From contig OX327700.1 of assembly GCA_946807835.1 (NCBI GenBank), positions 25,022,001-25,086,000 on the forward strand: DNA of 64,000 bases, given 5' to 3'. How positions within the stretch are numbered: position 1 is the stretch's first letter; each line of letters begins with the position of its first letter. The stretch comes from Ailanthus altissimus. Lineage: Eukaryota > Streptophyta > Magnoliopsida > Sapindales > Simaroubaceae. Under the pieces are notes generated by a model. That model did no database searches, was not told where the DNA came from, and saw only the letters and a program-made list of their open reading frames with translations. Below are positions 1-11,368 of this stretch, piece after piece. The position numbers and the translations under genes were made by a program.

Positions 1-1260
1 TTATTCCTAATCAGTTCATTCATGGGTTGTCTCAATTCTTCTCTCTCTTCTCTTAGAGTTTTTAGTTTTGCCCATATTTCAAGAGGCAGAGAACCTTCTA
101 TTCGAGGGAGGGGTTAGTTTGGGTTTGTGCTTCACTCTCTGGCTACATAATTCCTACTGGCGGATGACCATTCGGCCATATTCGGTTGTTATCTTCCCAG
201 ACAAAGCTTTTTGTTCAATTTCCCATAGACGGCGGTAAAAACTGTTGACCTGAAGAAATGGTTCTCCAGGTTAACGAGCCTTAAATTTATTTATGAAGGA
301 AAATTAAACTTGGGCCTCATCTTGACAGGAGCGATTAGCATGGGCTCGGGCTTTCTTTTCGCCGTGAGTTGTGAGAAGCCTGCAGAGAAAATATGAACAC
401 AAGCTCAATGATGGTCTTTCTAGGGTAGGTTCCAACGAAGATGCTCCGATACTTAAGTCAGTAAGGGGTTTTCTCTTAAAATCTAATAAGACAAAAAAAA
501 TAATGCTGGGGATGGGGGGTGGTACTCCTTTCCCTTTTTTCTTTTCTTGTTTTCGTTTTTTCGGGATTTTTTTCATCATCCTCTCAATGTCTTCATCTTT
601 CTATTTTATAGTGATGGCTTTTTAGAGACCTTTTTGAGCTTTCTTCTGTAGTATTTCTATCTTGTGCCGAATATTCCCTGTTGCACTTGTAGTATTTGGC
701 CAAATATCCCCCTGTCGTGCCCCTGACATATGTCAAATATTCCCTTACTGTGCCCCTGACATATAATAAATATCCTTCTGCAGATTTTCTGACCTCGTTC
801 CTGTCGTACGTCAGATTTTTCCTTTGATGTGTTAAGCATATTTCTCCACCGGTAGTTTTGGTTTAAGTGAGGCTTATTTCAAATGGCCTGGGTCAGATTT
901 TAAACGGCCATTCCTCACTAATTTGATATTGACGTGGGATTCCTAAAAATGAAACTTGTGGAATGTGTTGTTAGTACCAGATCGCCCATGGTTGTGTTCG
1001 GATCGGTAAGGTCGAACAAGTATTCTTGTTGGCCAACCAGATCCTTCCGAGTCCGAGCCGTTTGTCTCTGTTGAAATTTGGCTCATTGGCAATTGCTCAT
1101 GGGCTTGTCTTTGGATTAAACTCGTTGTGCAAGTTTTAATGAACCTTTGAGAAGAGAGTAACCTCTTAAAAATGAGAGTTTGGTTGGGCTTCCAGGGACC
1201 GGTCTTGACTAAATTTAGAGACTTGGGACCCAAAGACAAAAAACGATGGAGTTTTCAGAG
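1..1260 (-). mobile_element. 5' end of a Tat-lineage Ty3/gypsy element (leader, PBS, LTR), partial
   Basis: Read on the minus strand, 1-225 is leader/early gag. A short frame near 1-80 reads AKLKTLREEREELRQPMNE, charged and coiled-coil-like as in Tat gag N-termini. At about 215-235 lies CCGCCGTCTATGGGAA, matching the Tat-type primer-binding site GGCGCCGTCTGTGGGAA with a few changes. Further right, 425-475 reads CTGACTTAAGTATCGGAGC followed by a TCTTCG..GGAACC box, the conserved R-region signature of Tat LTRs. The LTR therefore runs rightwards from about 235; its outer end is not resolved but lies before about 1330. Its other half is outside the window. Family assignment rests on these motifs only. 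Confidence 0.5.
657..825. repeat. Short degenerate tandem repeat inside the Tat-like LTR
   Basis: Units of about 35-45 bp built on GTGCCCCTGACATAT and CAAATATTCCC occur about four times in a row. They create the spurious repetitive reading frame on the minus strand (GIFDICQGHDRGIFG). No coding function is inferred. Confidence 0.5.
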
Positions 1261-1949
1261 TAGAACAATACAAAAGTCATAGTTTGGCTTTGTTGGCCAT
1301 ACTGAACGGCTAACACATATTATTTAACAAAATTACAGCAAACAATAAAATTATTCTTCTCTTGTAATAATAAAAAAAAACTAAAAACTAATTAATTAGC
1401 ACTTATTCTTGACATGGCCACCTTAACCTGTGGAAGTTAAAAGTTAACAAAGTTCACTTTTCAGCCATCTTCATGTCTAAGTTCGCCTATTATACATAAA
1501 AAATGTTATCATTTATTATAATAAACTTTTAAAAAAATAGAAACAAATAAAGTACTTTACTAAAAAATAATTTACCATTTATTTTATTAGTCGCATACTA
1601 TAACATAAAGTCCTCATTTACTTTTGTCCCACCATTTTCCATATTTACTCTGGCATGTGGTATGACCACTATCCATATTTATTTGCTGATTTTTTATATT
1701 ATTATTTGAAGATCCAACTAAATTAGAATCTTCATTGATGGGAAGAAGTGCAATGTATTATGCATTCCAAAATTTAAATCTTTATTTTGTACTCCTGCAA
1801 TATTTGACCAGTCAAACCATAGATATATTAAAAAATGTAATTGATACCACATAATTACAATGTTAAAAAATGTTCTCACGTTATAGGTTACTCACCTATA
1901 TTATCAGCATTCATATGTGTATTGTTACTATCTATTACTGTTGTACTAT
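1261..1949. other. AT-rich spacer, nothing recognised
   Basis: No open frame, RNA or clear repeat boundary was seen. Around 1330-1420 it could still hold the outer end of the Tat-like LTR. Confidence 0.4.
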
Positions 1950-2530
1950 GGGCATTCATACTTGAATATTTAAATTTTGTATGTCCAACTTTTCTATAAT
2001 TTTTGCATCTTTTCTACTTCACACCTTTATTAACTTAGACTTTTTGTTTAACTTTTACCTTAACAACAATTAGATCTTTCACAATTCTAACCTTCTTTTC
2101 ATTAATAGCACTACCTTTATTATCTTTTGAATCTCTAGTTAATTCTATCATTTTATTCCTCAGCCAACTAAATTCACTCTTTAATTTTCAGTACCCAGCA
2201 TCTAAGTTTGGGGCATAGTAACACATTTTATTACATTCGACACTTAACGACTAGTACCTAATTATGTTTAAGATGTCTTTAGATTGATTATCTATGAGAA
2301 GTGGTATTATAACTCTAACATCTCTAGTCCACCATCTCATAATCAATGTAATAAGTATCTTATTGACATTATTGTATTTCATTAAACTAAATAAATGACA
2401 ACACAGAACGTCAAATGATTCAAAACCTGTGCAAGAATTATTAAATTTTTGATCTTTTGAGTGGTAAAACACAAACCACTTTTTATCTACTTCTACAAAC
2501 TTAGACACTGTATACACTTGCATTTGCAAA
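1950..2530 (-). pseudogene. FAR1/FHY3-like (MULE transposase-derived) C-terminal relic
   Basis: The minus-strand frame from about 2529 contains CTGFESFDVLCCHLF, then RWWTRDVR. This is the order of the SWIM zinc finger (C..F...GILC.H) and the RWT(R/K)DAR segment of FAR1-RELATED proteins and their MULE ancestors. Downstream on the same strand (about 1990-2030) is CKNYRKVGHTKFKY, a decayed CCHC knuckle (normally CxxCxxxGHxxxxC), also typical of the FAR1 C-terminus. In-frame stops separate the pieces and the upstream zinc-binding and DDE domains are missing, so this is a dead fragment. Whether it came from a FAR1 gene or a transposon cannot be decided. Confidence 0.55.
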
Positions 2531-3480
2531 ATAATTTTTGATTGAAATTGTGGAATTAATGGTTATAGATGTGTAAGTTAGCTAAGAGGGCCATAGGGTT
2601 CTACATAAAAGTATTGACTACTGAGCTTATAATATTATCAATATAATATGTCTTAAGAATTTTTAATGATTAGCCAAAATAATATTACAAAAGAATTTAC
2701 AGAAAATAAAAAATAATCATTTAAAGAGTTCATTAAAATGTAAAAGTTTATTAAATACTATTATAATGAACATTCCCCGCGTATACGTTTCAAGACATAA
2801 ATGAAAATCAACATTCACCATAGCATAGCGTTTATGTTTGTTAAAGAGAGCAAGTGCAAAATAATTTTTGACTAAAACTGGGGAATTGGTGGTTATAGAT
2901 GTGCAAGTTAGCTAAGAGGGCAATAGAGTTCTACATAAAAGTATTGAATATGAGCTTATAATATTATCAATATAATATATCTTAAGATTCTTTAATGATT
3001 AGCTAATATAATATTACAAAAGAATTCATAGAAAATAAAAAAAATTAATCATTTCATTTTATTTATGTTAAGTATCATTAAAAAAAGAGTTCATTAAAAT
3101 GTAAAAGTTTAGTAAATACTATTATTATTAAAGAATAATTTAATTGAAAAAATTATAATTCATAGTATTATAATGAACATTTTCCGTCCCACATATACCT
3201 TTCATGACATAAATGAAAATTAACATTCCCCGTAGTATAACTTTTCTTTTGTTGAAGAGAGCAAATGTGAATAAATTTTTTATTAAAATTGGGGAAGTGG
3301 TGGTTATGGTTGTGTAAGTTAACTACGAGGGCAAATATAGTTCTACATAAAATATTGAATACAGTGCATAGAATCTTATAATATAATAATATATCTTTAA
3401 ATTTTTAATGATTTGGAAAAAAAATATTAGAAAATAATTATTAGTCAAAATAATATTAGGAAAAAATTTAAGAGAAATAA
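2524..3480. repeat. Three-copy tandem repeat, about 330-400 bp per unit
   Basis: Copies begin near 2524, 2854 and 3263. Each opens with GCAAA..AATAATTTTT, followed by ATTGTGGAA..GGTGGTTAT, then GTAAGTTAGCTAAGAGGGC and TTCTACATAAAA. Each of the first two continues through CATTAAAATGTAAAAGTTT to a CATTCCCCG and GACATAAATGAAAAT segment. The third copy is truncated. Units differ by indels in AT stretches. The array abuts the FAR1/MULE relic, so it may be subterminal repeat sequence of that element. Confidence 0.75.
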
Positions 3481-4700
3481 AATAAAATTCTTTTCATAAA
3501 AAATTAAAGATTAACATCGATGAGAGGGGACAATTAATTTGACAGTGTGTATGTGCTTATGTGTACTCAATTAATTGTTAAATTATTTTAATTGATAATT
3601 TATTTATTTTATTTAATTTTTAGATGGCTTTACATCGTCAAACAAGAGACACGAGCCCTACTTTTTAAGGAAACATAGATAGACTTTTTAAGTGATGTTA
3701 AATAGCAGAATAACTTTTATGGTTTTAAGGTGAAATACGTCTTTAGTCGAGTTCAGACCATTGTCCATAAAAATCGAATTTAGATTACTAACGACAAATG
3801 TCTAAGGATTATTAATCAAACTTGAAACTTGGATTTTTAGAAGCAAAGGAGGATCTGATTAACAATTTCAACTTAATGCTAATATGTCTATGAAAACGTT
3901 GAAGCTTTAGAGCAACAAACAGTTTAAAAATTATTTATTAGCAACGTAAAGAATTAATCAATCATTTGAAAGAGAGAAAGAATAATTATATATAGAATAT
4001 TTTATAATATAAAAATAATAGTTGTAAGATGCCCTTTTCCATTTATTCAATTCCTAATTTATAAATTTTGTAAAAATTCGTACAATAATAAATAAGTCAT
4101 AAAAAATAGTTGATAACTAACATTATTGATTGATGTCTATGGAAGATATATTAAGAAAAATTGACCAATTTTCTTTACAAAATCACTTCCAAACTTATGC
4201 AATTGAAATATTTTTATTTTGATCTCAATAATTCATGTTATATAAAAACAAAATTTAGGAAGTTGGGTGTTCATAAAATTGTTCATTTTTAAAAGTATTA
4301 GACAGTTTGAATTCAAAATTCTTTGAATGTTGAAACTTAACCGAATATCTACTGTTTTTGTAATTCTACATAATTAAGGTTAATCAAATTTTTGAACCTA
4401 TTCAAATATTTTGTATTACATATTACAAATAAACTATTATGTAATATTCTTTAAATTAACCACTAAAATCATAGTATTAGAAGTAGAAAAAATATTAATA
4501 AAAATATTTTATAATATAAGTTTTTTAATTACTTCTAATTATAAAACTAGTATAAATATTGTTAACTTTGCAATGCTTGTAAATTTATTCTATGGTAATT
4601 TAAGTGTCAATAGTTTATTTGTCTATTTATTCATAAAGATCATAAACCTTAAAGAATTTAAGCACAAGAACAAAAATTTTACACCAATTTTAAGCTATCA
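3481..4700. other. AT-rich region, no gene; may include start of the copia-1 LTR
   Basis: Only short frames interrupted by stops are present. The open frame at 4411-4731 is low-complexity AT sequence without recognisable domains. The 5' LTR of the downstream copia must lie partly here, but its left edge could not be found. Confidence 0.4.
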
Positions 4701-4977
4701 TTCTAATTTTTCTAATCCCACTAAGTGTTGAAGACTAGAATTGTTTACGGATTAACTTCAAAGTGAGCTCCGAGAAGATTTAATCATCACCGAATCATCA
4801 GTAAAGGTATGTTCGAATTACTCTAATATTTTAATTCAGTTTAAATTGATGTATTTATCATATTGAGAAATTTGATTTCATATTTCGCCAACAAAATTTA
4901 TTTGTATGACATGCTTATTTCATAATGATGAACACATTACACACATAATCATCCTAGAATAATCTACACTAAAAAAT

Positions 4978-4989
4978 TAGTATCAGAGC
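4978..4989 (+). other. Primer-binding site of copia-1 (tRNA-iMet type)
   Basis: TAGTATCAGAGC differs by one base from the usual plant copia primer site TGGTATCAGAGC, complementary to the 3' end of initiator tRNA-Met. It fixes the 5' LTR/leader boundary of copia-1. Confidence 0.8.
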
Positions 4990-5023
4990 ATGTTTGTGTG
5001 TTTTTGGGTGATTGATGTGAAAG

Positions 5024-5295
5024 TTGTGATATATTTAACATGATGATATTATTTATATGTTTACAACTTGTTAATGTTCATTTTAGAACGTTTGTGATAT
5101 ATTTGACATGATAATGTTATTTATATTTTTACAACTTGTTAATGTTCATTTTAGAATATTTGTGATATATTTAACATGATGATATTATTTATATTTTTAC
5201 ACCTTGTTAGTGTTTATTTTAGAACATTAGTAATATATTTGACATAATGATGTTATTTATATTTTCACAACTTGTTGATGTTTAATTTAAATATG
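5024..5295 (+). repeat. Four tandem 68-bp units in the copia-1 leader
   Basis: Units start at 5024, 5092, 5160 and 5228, exactly 68 bp apart. Each carries GATATATTT(A/G)ACAT, then TTATTTATAT and ACAACTTGTTAATGTTCATT with few changes. They sit directly after the primer-binding site, in the untranslated leader. Confidence 0.85.
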
Positions 5296-5449
5296 TTATT
5301 TTTAATGATATTCATGAACATGTTGATGTTTTCAAATGAATATATTATGTTTGGATATTTTGTCCATGTGATAAATATAAGCACCAAGATGAGAAAAATT
5401 AATTACGGAATGAATGTAAATTGTTACTGCATTCAGCGCCTCAAAGCTA

Positions 5450-5570
5450 ACCTCTGGGGGCCACGGTGCCAAGGGTATTTTTAGTGGATGCCATAGCACC
5501 CACTTTCTGGAATGGATGCCACGATGCCCAAAGGGTGGCGCTGCAGCGCCCATCCACTTTTTTTATAGGC
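5450..5570. repeat. GC-rich palindromic patch in the copia-1 leader
   Basis: Short GC words such as GGTGGCGCTGCAGCGCC and GGGGGCCACGGTGCC stand out in AT-rich surroundings. They resemble the GC blocks in the LTRs of copia-2 and copia-4. Confidence 0.5.
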
Positions 5571-5914
5571 GTAACGACATTTACCTTCCAATGCCATGGC
5601 ACTCGGTGTTGTTTGAATTTTTCTATTCTCTTAATGTTTTGACTTGTTTAAATGATATATTATGACTCTTATTTGTCATAACATGAAATAATCATTGATT
5701 TACGTTGATAACTACAATGAGAGTCATAATGGTGGGGTTAGTTGTGCTTGCATAAAATTAATTATATGATTTAAATTTTACATTCTCATGAGAAGCGAAT
5801 GTATTTTGAAATCTCTCTTAATCAGATTGAATAGTATCACATTATGAGATAATATTGTATGATGATCCATCTTGTCAATACGGTGTTAGTTGAGTCATAT
5901 CAATCTTGCCCAAA

Positions 5915-6200
5915 ATCGCTACAGTGTGAGAAATTTGATCGGTATGATTTGGACTATGCCGGTTAAATATGAGATGAGGTAAATATATATGAAAGTGTTG
6001 CCTTAGATCGCTACAGTGTGCGGATAATACCAATAGCATATATTTGATTATTGATAAGTTAATCTGGAATACACTTACCCTATATCGCTACAGTGTATGG
6101 ATAAAATGTATTAAGGATCATGAGTAAGAGTTGCATGAAATCCAATTGAGAATGGTTGTCTACCCATTGGGTTTACAAGGGCCTAAATCGCTACAGTGTG
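5915..6200 (+). repeat. Four spaced copies of ATCGCTACAGTGTG
   Basis: The motif occurs at 5915-5928, 6007-6020, 6084-6097 (last bases TGTA) and 6187-6200, spaced 92, 77 and 103 bp. The sequence between copies is not repeated. It lies in the untranslated leader of copia-1, upstream of gag. Confidence 0.85.
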
Positions 6201-6430
6201 CAGTTTGAGTAAAATGCCAATAGGGTTTACTTCTCATTGTATAGTTTAAATTAGTTTAAATTGTCGTTATCCCATTTTGAGATATTAAAGGGATTATGTA
6301 AAGTAGTGGGAGGACATTTGAAATTAAAAATTGTATATAGATTATACCAGTGATTTAAAACGTTGTATTAACGATTTAATGTCTTAAATATCTACTAACA
6401 TCTTTGAATTTTTTGTCTTGTGAAGATTAA

Positions 6431-7066
6431 ATGGCTTCTAGTAACCCTTTAGTCTGTATTTTTTATTCACATCAACTCAAGGGTGTAGAAAACAATTCTG
6501 ACTTGCTAATGAATCTCAGAATAGTTTTGGATTCTGATAAGCTTGGGTAAGTAATTAATCAGCACTTACCCTAAGGTATTTCTGATGATGATTTGAAAGT
6601 CAAATCTTACATTATAGCTTTGATGTGTACAGAGCTGCAAAGAGAGCATGTTTACATGGACGATGGTGGCAATATAATACTCTATCTGAAGGAGCTTTTT
6701 GGCGACAGACCTCAAGTTGATATATACAGAGTTGTCAAAGCTCTCTTTCAGTCTAGACTCCTAGAGGGTAGTCCTGTTAGTCCCCATGTCCTCAAGATTA
6801 TTGGATACATCGAGAGGTTGGAGACTATGGATATGGTACTGAGCAATATGTTAGGGAATAGTTTGATTCTCCAATTGCTTCCAGGGTCATTCGCACAGTT
6901 CATCATAAACTTTAACATGCAAAGATTGACCCCTACTTATGCTGATCTGTATAAAATGCTTAAGACAGCACATGAGGACATGAACAAAAGGGATACAACC
7001 CTCTATCTTCAGGGTACTTCATCTTTTACCCTAAGGGCTTCTGGGAAGCCCAAAAGGCATTGAAAA
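6431..7066 (+). pseudogene. Copia-1 gag, broken
   Basis: The frame opens with ATGGCTTCTAGTAACCC (MASSNPLVC). It reaches a stop at 6548 after DKLG, then resumes from about 6593 and reads 156 codons. The resumed part contains VSPHVLKIIGYIERLE and a LILQLLPGSFAQFIINFNM block, matching the retrotransposon gag (UBN2-type) core, where SLP.S...F..N.NM is conserved. Gag would form the virus-like particle that packages element RNA. The zinc knuckle is absent or lost past 7066. The upstream stop and missing C-terminus make it non-functional. Confidence 0.7.
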
Positions 7067-7159
7067 AAGAACTATCCTAAATACCTTGCCACTATAAAGA
7101 AGACTCTCACATGTATATGCTTAACTATTATTGAAATTTCTTCAGCATTTGATTCTAAT

Positions 7160-8440
7160 ACAGGTTGGGGTATTAGATACTGCATCTCCTTCTTACATCT
7201 GTAATATATTGCATGGTCTGAAAAAAATTAGATGGTTGTAGCCGGGAGAAGTACAACTTTGTGTAGGAAATGGTGATCTCTTACGGATCGAGGCTGTTAG
7301 ACATTTTGACTTGATTCTCCATTGTAATAGAATTGTTGTATTGCATAACTGTTATTTTGTACCCTCTTGTATCAGACAGATTATCTCCCTTCATGTACTT
7401 GATAGTGAAGGATATCATGTGTATATCAGGAACCGTTTCTAATATTTATGTGATATGTTTGATATTTTATTAGTTGAATGTCAATTAATTAATAGGCATT
7501 ATATTTTGAATACAACAGAAAATATCATGAATGTATAGGATAACAATAGTAGTAGTTCAGGAACTTTAAACGATACAGAACTTTGGCATAAGAAATTAGG
7601 TCACATAAGCGTAAGACATCTAACCCGTCTGGTTAAGGATGGTCGGATACCTAATCTGACCATATAATCTTACCCAGTTTGTGAATCTTATATTCAAAGA
7701 AAAATGACTAAATCTTTATTTATTGGTGTTGGACACCGTGCCACTGCTTTATTGGAATTAGTGCATAGTAATATATACGGTCTAATGAATCAAGTTGCAA
7801 TAGGTAGCTTTCAATACTTTGTAACATTTATCAATGATTTGTCATGATACGGGTACGTGTTTCTTATGAAGCACAAGTCAGAAACCTTTGAAAAGTTCAA
7901 ACTTGAAGTAAAGAAATAAACCGGCATGTATGTCAATTGCCTTCAATCAGATCAAGAAGGCAAGTACATGACCATTGATTTTTCTGATTATTTAAAAGAT
8001 AATGGGATTTTCGCTCAGTATAGTCCTCTGGGTATTTCGCAACACAATGGTGTTTCAAAAATGAGAAATTGGACTTTATTGGATATGGTCTGATCGATGA
8101 AAAACTTCATTGATCTTCTAAAATATCTATGGGGATATACTCTTGATACTCTTGCTCATATATTGAACATGGTTCCATCTAAAGCTATTACAACCACTCC
8201 GTATGAGATGTTGAAAGGAAAGAAACCAAGCCTTAAATATTTTAAGATTTTAGGTTATTCTACTTAAGTGAAAGTTATGCAATAGGATAAACTTGCACCC
8301 ATGAGGTACAAGTACCGATTCGTTGGGTATCCCAAAAATTCAATGGGATACCAATTCTATGATCCAAAGGAACGAAACATGTTTGTTTCGCGATATGCCA
8401 CTTTTCTTGAAAAAAGAGTTTCTCACGGATCGTGGAGGTT
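7160..8440 (+). pseudogene. Copia-1 protease and integrase region, broken
   Basis: Around 7165 the frame reads VLDTASPSYICN, equivalent to the aspartic-protease active site ILDTGS.SHICN with Gly replaced by Ala. From about 7575 comes ELWHKKLGHISVRHLTRLV, the pre-integrase GAG motif. The integrase core follows: LVHSNIYG, then FVTFINDLS, LQSDQEGKY, and FAQYSPLGISQHNGVSKMRN near 8010-8080, corresponding to D, D and E regions of the catalytic triad. Stops occur within the core (for example after INDLS and after LLDMV). Protease would cleave the polyprotein and integrase would insert the cDNA. Both are inactive here. Confidence 0.75.
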
Positions 8441-8509
8441 GTAGAAAGATTAAGCTTGATGAAGCCAATCAAAACCAGCATGAACTAAAGATAGAACCTC
8501 AAGTTTAAT

Positions 8510-10712
8510 TCAGCAGAATACCTTTAATACACCCTCCACGTAGGTCAAAGAGGATGTCCAAACCACTTTTCAGGTATGGTCAGATGCTTGAAGGTGCACT
8601 TAGAGTTTTTTTAGTTGAAGAAAATGATTATTTAACCTATAGAGAGGCCATGTTGAACATCGACTCGGGAAAATGTCAAGAAGCCATGAAATCTAAAATT
8701 GACTCAATACATCAAAATCAAGTATGAGACTTGGTTGAGCTTCCTAAAGGAATAGTTTCTATTGGTTATAAATGAATTTACAAGCGAAAGCATGGGTTAG
8801 ATGGAAAGGTAGAGACCTTTAAAGCCCGACTGGTTGCAAAAGGTTATGCTTAAAGATCTGGGAACGATTAGAGGAAACCTTTGCACTAGTAGCGATATTA
8901 AATTCAATACGAATTTAATTGGCCATTACTGCATATTATGACTTTGAGATATGACAGATGGATATAAAGACGACATTCTTGAATGATATCTCGAGGAAGA
9001 GATATACATGGAATAGCCTGAAGATTTTACATCCAGCCTAACTATAGGTCTAGTATGTGATGTCTATTTTAATGACCTAGCGCAAGTGCACGCTTTTTGT
9101 ATCAAGTAATATAGGACTAAGTTCAGATTATTGATCCCACAGAGACTATTGTTTCTATTTTCTTCAATCGAATACTAAAATTACTTTACTTTACCTTTAT
9201 CCAGACTAGCTTCAAGGATGGAGTTTAACTAACTAAATTATTGCTATTAAACTGAACCTAATTAAAGTATTGCAATTACTTAGAGATAGAATTCACTCAA
9301 TTGATAAGTAATCTAGGGTATCAACACATCCCCTAATAGTTCACTGAACCCTTTAACCCCTTAGTTATTTCCCTTTTTGTTAATTGATTGACTAGACACT
9401 GATTTCATCATAAGCTTCTGTCAACAGTTGAATGATAATATCACACCCTAACAATTACCTATATGTCTATGGTAATCCGAATAAGATGCAACTCATTAAG
9501 ATTAAGTCTAATCAAACCATACATGCCACCTAGGTATATGTCTATCCTAGATGGAACTCATAGATGTTACCCTATATCATGTATCAATCTATCATAGGCT
9601 AAACACATGATTCCTTTCGTCAAAGTTATCATGGATCCTAAACAATCAAAATAGTGATCAAGTATAATAAAAGCATTAAGCATGGATAGATTGAATCAAT
9701 TAAGGGACAAAATTTCATAACTAAGATATTGAAAGAATCAATTACATACTAGGTTCAATAACGTCTAACCCTAGATCAAGAGAAATTAGCTCATGTTCAA
9801 AACAAGAATATCAAAGCAAAAGTATGAAAATATAATGAATGAAATCATCTCTTAAAAGTAAGGAATAAAACAAAACAAGTGATCCCCTGAGTTGTTCTTC
9901 TTCCTCTTGTCTTGATTGCTCAAGAGTTGATTCCCCAGTCTTCAATCTTCAATAACTTCACCTTGATTTCTTGGCTTGAATGTATGTTTGTTGCTTGTGT
10001 TATTCTCCTTACTAAGTCTCTCTATTTTTGCCTCAAATGAGTGTTTTTGTTGCTATGAGTCACATTTTCCATCGCGCATCTGTTTATGATCAGAAAACAC
10101 AATTAAATAGTCAAATACTTATGATTTGGAGCAAAATACGAAAGTTAAGTACAAATTCTACTAGTGCTTTTATGCCCTTATCAATATGTAAGCAAAAGAA
10201 GTCTATTTATGGACTTAAACAAGTATCCCGAAGTTGGAATCTTCGTTTTGATGAAGTAATCATAGGGTTTAGTTTTATAAGAAATGAAGAGGAACCTTGT
10301 GTGTACAAAAAAGGTTAGTAAGATCATGATAGTTGTTTTAGTTCTCTATATGGATGACATACTGATCATTGGGAATGATATAAGTATGTTACAGTCAGTA
10401 AAAAGTTATGAGTAAGAACTTCTCCATAAGATACTTGGGAGAGGCTTCCTATATACTAAGTATAAAACTTTATAGAGATAGGGTTAGGAAGCTGATAGGA
10501 CTCTCTCAATCATCGTATATAGACAGTGTTTTAGAAAGGTACAACTTCAGTAACTATAAGATAGTTAATGTATCTTTTAGATATGACGTTTATCTTTTGA
10601 GGAAGATGTGCCCTCAGATAGAAGATGAAAGAGTTAGAATCTATAACATCCCATATTCTCCAGATAGCACTAGTACTTCAACTCCCGTTGCAATTCTGCC
10701 CAAGTGTTAAAA
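8510..10712 (+). pseudogene. Copia-1 reverse transcriptase, split by a solo LTR
   Basis: From about 8545 the frame reads RRSKRMSKPLFRYGQ, then FKARLVAKGYA and QMDIKTTFLND, the N-terminal reverse transcriptase block. It breaks at 9057, inside the V-C-K motif, and resumes at 10189 with KQKKSIYGLKQVSRSWN. A YMDDIL catalytic motif follows near 10345-10365. The C-terminal part (10408-10660) reads IRYLGEASYILSIKLYRD and GLSQSSYIDSVLERYN. Stops and at least one frame change are present. It ends near 10712 at the junction with minus-strand gypsy gag, so no RNase H remains. Confidence 0.8.
9058..10183. mobile_element. Solo LTR (1126 bp) inserted in copia-1 reverse transcriptase
   Basis: It begins TGATGTC and ends TTATCA, with TG..CA termini and short inverted TGAT/ATCA ends. 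It is flanked by GTATG (9053-9057) and ATATG (10184-10188), a 5-bp target duplication with one change. Joining the flanks restores the conserved reverse-transcriptase reading, which confirms the boundaries. It has no internal coding domain. Near the left end GCGCAAGTGCACGC and GTATCAAGTAATATAGG form a motif common in plant LTRs; I could not name the family. Confidence 0.8.
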
Positions 10713-11368
10713 GCGTAGGTACTCTTACATATCTCCTCGTTTTTTCCACGCTACCACAGAATTACGTGATTAAAAAGATATAGGGTTTCGGTATTTATCT
10801 TACCCTTGTTTCGTATACCCATGCCATCAAAATATCTCTTCATTTATCAGAAATAGTTGTCGAGCTCGTTGGCGTTTTGCTTATCACTAAATGCCTCGTT
10901 TTAAGAGCCTCAACTCTTGGTGCATTTACGGTAACTTGAGCAACAACAACTCCATTAACTACCGCTCACTTATAAAGCACTACATTCTTCTTAACAACTT
11001 TAAACCCTTGATACAGCTCCTCCACTTGGCTTGAACCTTATCTATTGTTGTGTAGACCTTCTCTTGAAAAGCCTTGATCCAGTCTTACTGTTTATCAACA
11101 TAAGTTTTGATAGATGTGCAATAAGGGAGCGCAACTAATCCCATTGAGTGTCAAGGTCCACCTTAAGATTTTTCATGTGCTATTCCAACTCCCCAAAATG
11201 ATCTATTGCCTTTTTTCATATGCCACCAAGCTGTTTTACCATGTTCTCAAGATCATGGCTTAGATCGATAGGCTTCTCATGAGGAGGAATGTTGTTGTTT
11301 TTCTTAACTTTGGTGTATTTATCCCACTCTTCAGTCACTTCAAATTATGTATCAACGTCTTTCACCAT
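10713..11368 (-). pseudogene. Ty3/gypsy gag, broken (minus strand)
   Basis: A start codon sits at 11368, just after the primer site of the adjoining LTR. The frame reads MVKDVDT, stop, then EVTEEWDKYTKVKKNN and LSHDLENMVKQLGG. Near 10930-10730, across frames, it reads NELDNYF then MKRYFDGMGIRN and ETLYLFNHVILW. This matches the chromovirus-type Retrotrans_gag signature ELDNFLW.ME.YF...TATLYL...LWW. Two or three stops fall exactly where tryptophan is expected (after NYF, after LW, and in GGI.KKAI). No protease or polymerase follows: the left end abuts copia-1. It is a 5'-end remnant of a gypsy element. Confidence 0.65.

Larger units (their letters stand above)
4700..10712 (+). mobile_element. 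Copia-1: decayed Ty1/copia retrotransposon, 3' truncated
   Basis: Order on the + strand is LTR tail, primer-binding site (4978), long leader, gag, protease, integrase, reverse transcriptase. This order defines Ty1/copia. The LTR appears to end at TCTACA (4968), 9 bp before the primer site. RNase H and the 3' LTR are missing: the element stops near 10712, where minus-strand gypsy gag begins. Many stops and frameshifts break every domain. It is further split by a solo LTR at 9058-10183. The gag signature (SPHVLKIIGYIERLE) resembles Angela/TAR-type elements, but I do not insist on a lineage. Confidence 0.8.

Noticed and set aside
371..625. 84-codon open frame on +
   Set aside because: It lies within the R/U3 part of a Tat-like LTR and has no domain.
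4411..4731. 106-codon open frame
   Set aside because: Low-complexity AT-rich translation (Ile, Asn, Lys, Phe) without family resemblance or homologous context.
5915..6200. Regularly spaced short repeats, superficially CRISPR-like
   Set aside because: Only four 14-bp copies with uneven 77-103 bp spacing, inside a plant retrotransposon leader; no cas genes and a eukaryotic context.
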